From positions 248,001 through 312,000 of the forward strand of contig JADJVE010000006.1 of the NCBI GenBank assembly GCA_016716715.1: a stretch of 64,000 bases of DNA, written 5' to 3'. Under the pieces are notes generated by a model. The model saw nothing but the letters and a program-made list of their open reading frames with translations. It did no database searches and was not told the origin of the DNA. This document shows, one piece after another, positions 60,668-64,000 of this stretch (the first letter of the stretch is position 1; every line of letters starts with the position of its first letter). Both the position numbers and the translations under genes were made by a program. This stretch comes from Acidobacteriota bacterium (GTDB taxonomy: Bacteria > Acidobacteriota > Thermoanaerobaculia > UBA5066).

Positions 60668-60970
60668 GTGGTCGTCCGTTTCGTCACCAGCCGGCTCGAG
60701 CGCTGTTACCACGAGATCCGAACGGCTCAGCGGGAATGGGGCTCGAGGGGGGGAAGGACGTACATCCAGCGCGTCAACACTCTCTGGGCGGCAAGGGACG
60801 GACGGGACCTTTTCGCGTTGAAGGCACTGGACGTGCATCCTCTCAAGGGCGCCCGTCGCGGCCAATACGCGATTCGGCTCGGCGATCGAGAAAGACTCAT
60901 CGTGGCCTTCGAAGACGACGCGTGGACGATCGTCAGCGTCGAGGAAGTGAGTAAGCACTATGGCGACTGA
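60668..60970 (+). CDS. HigB/RelE-type toxin
   Basis: A 100-residue RelE-superfamily mRNA interferase of the HigB kind. It starts at GTG 60668 (VVRFVTSRLERCYHE). Recognisable elements are VNTLWAARDGRDLFALKALDVHPLKGARRGQYAIRL and ERLIVAFEDDAWTIVSVEEVSKHYGD, where the HY near the C-terminus is typical. RelE-type toxins cut mRNA on the ribosome. The antitoxin ATG lies inside its end (11-base overlap). Toxin-first order is that of higBA. Confidence 0.85.
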   Translation: MVVRFVTSRLERCYHEIRTAQREWGSRGGRTYIQRVNTLWAARDGRDLFALKALDVHPLKGARRGQYAIRLGDRERLIVAFEDDAWTIVSVEEVSKHYGD

Positions 60971-61328
60971 ACGCGCGTGGCCCGACGTTGCAATTCCTCC
61001 GGGTGCCGTCCTCGCCGAGGAGCTGGAGGCGCGAGGCCTCACCCAGTCTCGCCTCGCGCAACTGATGCATCGGCCACTCCAGGCCGTCAATGAGATCGTC
61101 CGGGGCCGGAAACGGATCACCGGGGCGACCGCCCTCGAATTGGCGGACGCCCTCGGAACGAGCGCGGAACTCTGGATCCGGCTCGAGGCCGACTACGAAC
61201 TCAACAAGGCCAGGCTCGCGCGGCGACCCGAGCCTCGCCGCCGCGTTCGAGCCCGCGCCCCCCTCGGGCGCCGCGAGGCAGCCCGAAAAGCCGCCTCGCG
61301 CACGCACGCTCCCGGAGCCACTTCATGA
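60960..61328 (+). CDS. HigA-type antitoxin (XRE HTH)
   Basis: A 122-residue antitoxin. Residues about 12-80 form the XRE/HigA domain (PPGAVLAEELEARGLTQSRLAQLMHRP, then QAVNEIVRGRKRITGATALELADALGTSAELW), matching the VapI/HigA family. The C-terminal tail is Arg/Ala-rich and probably disordered, to neutralise the toxin or bind DNA. The ATG overlaps the toxin stop by 11 bases and its own stop overlaps the next gene by 4. Confidence 0.9.
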   Translation: MATERAWPDVAIPPGAVLAEELEARGLTQSRLAQLMHRPLQAVNEIVRGRKRITGATALELADALGTSAELWIRLEADYELNKARLARRPEPRRRVRARAPLGRREAARKAASRTHAPGATS

Positions 61329-61627
61329 GCGACAAGCCGAAAACCGCCTTCGATCTCGCGATGGAGCGCCTGAATGCCGAGGACCGCGAGGCGGGCACGA
61401 AGAAAGAGGCGCCGCTCAGCGCGAAGCAGAAGGAAGCCATCGCCGAGGCGCGGCGTGTCGCCTCCTCGCGCCTCGCCGAGCGCGAGATCCTGTTCCGCGA
61501 CTCGATGAGGAAGACGCCCGACCCGGAGATGCGCGCGAAGGCCGAGGCCGAGTACCTCGTCGACCGCCAGCGCATCAACGACGATTGCGAAAAGGCGATC
61601 GAGGGGATCCGGAGGGGGAAGAGCTGA
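61325..61627 (+). CDS. Small helical protein of unknown function
   Basis: A 100-residue charged, fully helical protein (FDLAMERLNAEDREAGTKKE, then AEARRVASSRLAEREILFRDS, then RAKAEAEYLVDRQRINDDCE). It starts ATG overlapping the antitoxin TGA by 4 bases (ATGA), so it is part of the same transcript. A third gene in a HigBA operon is uncommon; it could regulate the system or simply be co-transcribed. No family recognised. Confidence 0.65.
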   Translation: MSDKPKTAFDLAMERLNAEDREAGTKKEAPLSAKQKEAIAEARRVASSRLAEREILFRDSMRKTPDPEMRAKAEAEYLVDRQRINDDCEKAIEGIRRGKS

Positions 61628-63039
61628 GCCAGGACCCCTCCGTCAAGCGCCTGCTGCCGTGGATGGTGGCGGTGGCGTTCCTGATGGAGTCTCTCGACAC
61701 CACCATCCTCAACACGGCCGTCCCCACCATCGCCGACGCGCTCGGCGTCGTGCCGCTCTCCATGAAGTCGGTCCTCTCGAGCTACACGCTCAGCCTCGCC
61801 GTCTTCATCCCCGTCAGCGGGTGGATCGCGGACAAGTTCGGCACGCGCCGCGTCTTCGCCACCGCGATCGGCATCTTCACACTCGGCTCGCTTCTCTGCG
61901 GCCTCTCCACGAGCATCCACTTCCTCGTGGCCTGCCGCATCCTGCAGGGCATGGGCGGCGCGCTGATGGTGCCGGTCGGCCGCCTCACCATCGTGCGCAC
62001 GTTCGAGCGGTCCGAGCTCGTGAAGGCGATGACCTTCGTGACGATCCCCGCGATGATCGGGCCCATGCTTGGGCCCGTGGTGGGCGGTCTCATCGTGGGC
62101 TACTTCCACTGGCGGGTCATCTTCTTCGTCAACCTGCCGATCGGCCTCCTCGGCCTCGCCCTCATCCTCCGCCGCTTCCCGGACTACCGCTCCGGGAGCG
62201 TCCCGAAGCTGGACGTCTTCGGAGGCGTCCTCTTCGGCACGGGCATCGGTCTTCTCTCCTACGTCCTCGAGGTCTTCGGCGAGCACGCGCTCGGCGCGAG
62301 CGCGATCCTCGGCCTCTTCGTCCTTTCGCTCGTCCTCCTCGCGAGCTACTTCCGGCACGCGCTCGCCGCCCCGCACCCGCTCCTCCGCCTCGGCCTCTTC
62401 CGCATCCGCACGTTCCGGTCGTCCATCGCCGGCAGCTTCATCACGCGCCTCGGCGCGGGCGGCATTCCGTTCCTCCTCCCGCTCCTCTACCAGGTCGGCC
62501 TCGGCTATACCGCCGTGCAGTCGGGCTTCCTGCTCATGCCGCAGTCCATCGCGGCACTGGGGATCAGGGCGGTGATGCCGCGCATCCTGAGGCGTCTCGG
62601 CTACCGGCGCGTGCTGCTCGCCAACACGATCCTGATGGGCGCGGCCATCGCGCTCTTCGCCACGATCGGCACCGGCACCCCCGTCGTCCTCATCGTCGTC
62701 TTCTCGGTCGTCTTCGGCGCCGCGGCGTCCCTGCAGTACGCCAGCATGAACACGCTCGCCTACGCCGACGTCGCCGCGCCCGACACCAGCATGGCCAGCA
62801 CCATCTCCAGCACCATGCAGCAGATGTCCCTCAGCTTCGGCGTCGCCGCCGCCTCGCTCGTGACGGCCATCTTCATTCCGGACAGGTTCCGGTCGCAGCC
62901 CCACGAGCTGCTCCACGGCATCCACCTCGCGCTCCTCGTCCTCGGCGCGATGACCGTCCTCTCGGCCGTCGTGTTCCGGGAGCTGAGGCCGGAGGACGGC
63001 GACAACGTGAGCCAGCACGGGGAGGGGCACGGGGAGTAA
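61624..63039 (+). CDS. DHA2-family MFS transporter
   Basis: A 471-residue drug-proton antiporter-like transporter with about 14 helices. Signatures are LDTTILNTAVPTIA (motif D1), GWIADKFGTRRVF (motif A) and GPVVGGLIVGYFHWRVIFFVNLPIG (motif C). The start is uncertain: CTG 61624 overlaps the previous TGA and has GGAGGGGG upstream, while the first ATG is 61663, which would cut the N-terminus. Likely exports hydrophobic compounds. Confidence 0.9.
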   Translation: MSQDPSVKRLLPWMVAVAFLMESLDTTILNTAVPTIADALGVVPLSMKSVLSSYTLSLAVFIPVSGWIADKFGTRRVFATAIGIFTLGSLLCGLSTSIHFLVACRILQGMGGALMVPVGRLTIVRTFERSELVKAMTFVTIPAMIGPMLGPVVGGLIVGYFHWRVIFFVNLPIGLLGLALILRRFPDYRSGSVPKLDVFGGVLFGTGIGLLSYVLEVFGEHALGASAILGLFVLSLVLLASYFRHALAAPHPLLRLGLFRIRTFRSSIAGSFITRLGAGGIPFLLPLLYQVGLGYTAVQSGFLLMPQSIAALGIRAVMPRILRRLGYRRVLLANTILMGAAIALFATIGTGTPVVLIVVFSVVFGAAASLQYASMNTLAYADVAAPDTSMASTISSTMQQMSLSFGVAAASLVTAIFIPDRFRSQPHELLHGIHLALLVLGAMTVLSAVVFRELRPEDGDNVSQHGEGHGE

Positions 63040-63078
63040 GTCGCGGATTCGCTCCGGCTACACTCCCGCCACACCTCG

Positions 63079-64000
63079 ATGACCATCACCGCAGGAACCC
63101 GGCTCGGACCGTACGAAATCCTCGCCCCGCTCGGCGCCGGCGGGATGGGAGAGGTCTACCGGGCGAGGGACCCGCGCCTCGCGAGAGAGGTCGCAATCAA
63201 GGTCCTGCCCGAAGAGTTCTTCGAAGGTGAAGAGAGAAGGCAGCGGTTCGAGCGGGAGGCGCGCCTCCTCGCAGCGCTCAATCACTCCGCGATCGCCGCC
63301 ATCTATTCCTTCGAAGAAATCCCCTCTTCCTCTTCTTCTTCCTCCCGCCACCTCCTCGTGATGGAGCTCGTCGACGGCGAAGACCTCGCGCAGCGCATCG
63401 CCTCTGGCCCTCTTCCCCTCGAAGAATCCCTCTCCTACGCGCGGCAGATCGCCGAAGCGCTCGAGGCGGCGCACGAGAAGGGCATCGTCCACCGCGACCT
63501 CAAGCCCGCGAACGTCAAGGTCACGCCCGACGGCAAGGTGAAGCTGCTGGACTTCGGCCTCGCGAAGATCTTCGAGGGAGACCCTGGAAAGCCCGGCTCG
63601 GGGGCGGGCGTCACCGAGTCCCCGACGCTCACGGCACGCGGCACCGCGGCCGGAATGATCCTCGGGACCGCGGCCTACATGAGCCCCGAGCAGGCGCGCG
63701 GCAAGCCCGTCGACAAGCGCACGGACGTCTGGGCGTTCGGCTGCGTGCTGTACGAGATGCTCACCGGGAAGAGAGCCTTCGACGGCGAAACCGTGAGCGA
63801 CGTCCTCGCGGCGGTCCTGATGAAAGAACCGGACTGGAGCGCGCTTCGCGCGCCGATTTCTTTGAAGGTGAGAGAGCTGCTGCGCAGGTGCCTCCAGCGC
63901 GACGTCAAGCAGCGCCTGCGCGACATCGGGGATGCGCGCATCACCCTCGAGGAGGAGATCGCCGCAACGTCCAGTTCCTCCGGCCAATTACCCTTCGAAG
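63079..64000 (+). CDS. Ser/Thr protein kinase, C-terminus beyond the window
   Basis: A Hanks-type bacterial kinase with the acidobacterial start TITAGTRLGPYEIL. Nucleotide loop GAGGMGEVY, Lys41 in AIKV, catalytic HRDLKPAN (Asp140), DFG at 158, SPE in YMSPEQARG, and WAFGCVLYEMLTGKRAF. Residues about 79-90 carry an inserted EEIPSSSSSSSR, absent from typical kinases and lying over an AT-rich motif copy. Three motif copies fall in the gene (63214, 63308, 63855). The protein continues past 64000. Confidence 0.95.
   Translation, partial: MTITAGTRLGPYEILAPLGAGGMGEVYRARDPRLAREVAIKVLPEEFFEGEERRQRFEREARLLAALNHSAIAAIYSFEEIPSSSSSSSRHLLVMELVDGEDLAQRIASGPLPLEESLSYARQIAEALEAAHEKGIVHRDLKPANVKVTPDGKVKLLDFGLAKIFEGDPGKPGSGAGVTESPTLTARGTAAGMILGTAAYMSPEQARGKPVDKRTDVWAFGCVLYEMLTGKRAFDGETVSDVLAAVLMKEPDWSALRAPISLKVRELLRRCLQRDVKQRLRDIGDARITLEEEIAATSSSSGQLPFE
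63214..63234 (+). repeat. Dispersed AT-rich motif, kinase copy 1
   Basis: GAGTTCTTCGAAGGTGAAGAG, in frame as EFFEGEE, matches the 12606 copy at 20 of 21 positions. Confidence 0.6.
63308..63321 (-). repeat. Dispersed AT-rich motif, kinase copy 2 (inverse)
   Basis: On the minus strand GATTTCTTCGAAGG. On the coding strand it reads SFEEIP and sits at the start of the Ser-rich insert. Confidence 0.6.
63855..63871 (+). repeat. Dispersed AT-rich motif, kinase copy 3
   Basis: GATTTCTTTGAAGGTGA, read in a different frame as ISLKVR. It differs from the 12606 and 22188 copies only at position 9. Confidence 0.6.

Overview
The window is a continuous GC-rich (roughly 70 percent) bacterial chromosome segment. 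Gene content points to Acidobacteriota, probably a Thermoanaerobaculia/Holophagae-like lineage. The evidence is an acidobacterial-type VWFA protein (26.4-28.4 kb), a Ser/Thr kinase with the phylum's typical GTRLGPYEIL start (63.1 kb), futalosine-route menaquinone synthesis (MqnD), many small secreted proteins and lipoproteins, and frequent GTG/TTG starts. No rRNA, CRISPR, transposase or prophage was seen. RNA genes are one tRNA-Pro(UGG) and one tmRNA. The source looks like a draft or metagenome assembly: four genes (pcrA/uvrD-like helicase, a repeat surface protein, a homocysteine methyltransferase, an esterase) need frame corrections, and one stretch carries G runs of 13, 9 and 25.

Layout. 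0-4 kb: surface glycan genes (sugar nucleotidyltransferase, GT39, GT2, polysaccharide deacetylase). 4-9.6 kb: truA, a thioredoxin-TPR protein, hydrolase, mqnD. 9.6-10.1 kb: a very small gene for a 20-residue peptide with 11 lysines, with phased A-tracts, promoter, multi-hairpin leader, perfect Shine-Dalgarno and terminator. 10.1-14.8 kb: PadR regulator with a dyad operator, a large unknown GNAT-like protein, a frameshifted helicase. 14.9-20.8 kb: repeat surface protein, glmS-glmU operon with a TPR/SANT-like protein. 20.9-26.5 kb: NUDIX, periplasmic MsrA, a four-gene SDR/lipoprotein operon, a broken homocysteine methyltransferase. 26.4-35.5 kb: VWFA protein, M20 hydrolase, dusB, lipoproteins, GDPD, a PAS-GGDEF protein. 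35.5-40.7 kb: tRNA-Pro, hydrolase, rph-murI-GerMN-amidase cluster, tmRNA. 40.8-50 kb: secreted esterase, beta-lactamase-fold hydrolase, M20 peptidase, two secreted paralogues flanking a Tat-exported FMN dehydrogenase, a BLUF photoreceptor. 50-60 kb: two RRM-protein units with matching leaders and terminators, bracketing an AcpS / AMP-ligase / ACP / KBL operon, a ComEC-like MBL protein and a second PAS-GGDEF. 60-64 kb: HigBA-like toxin-antitoxin, DHA2 MFS transporter, partial kinase.

Functional themes. Envelope building dominates: UDP-GlcNAc supply (GlmS, GlmU), D-glutamate (MurI), peptidoglycan remodelling (amidase, GerMN) and glycan transfer (GT2, GT39, deacetylase). The AcpS-ligase-ACP-KBL operon looks like a self-contained carrier-protein route that acylates a dedicated ACP and condenses the acyl group with an amino acid.

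Most unusual signals: (1) the tiny lysine-rich gene and its structured leader; (2) an AT-rich dispersed motif GATTTCTTNGAAGG placed inside genes in different frames and as a palindrome between genes; (3) conserved leaders and terminators on the two RRM units; (4) the ACP-KBL operon.
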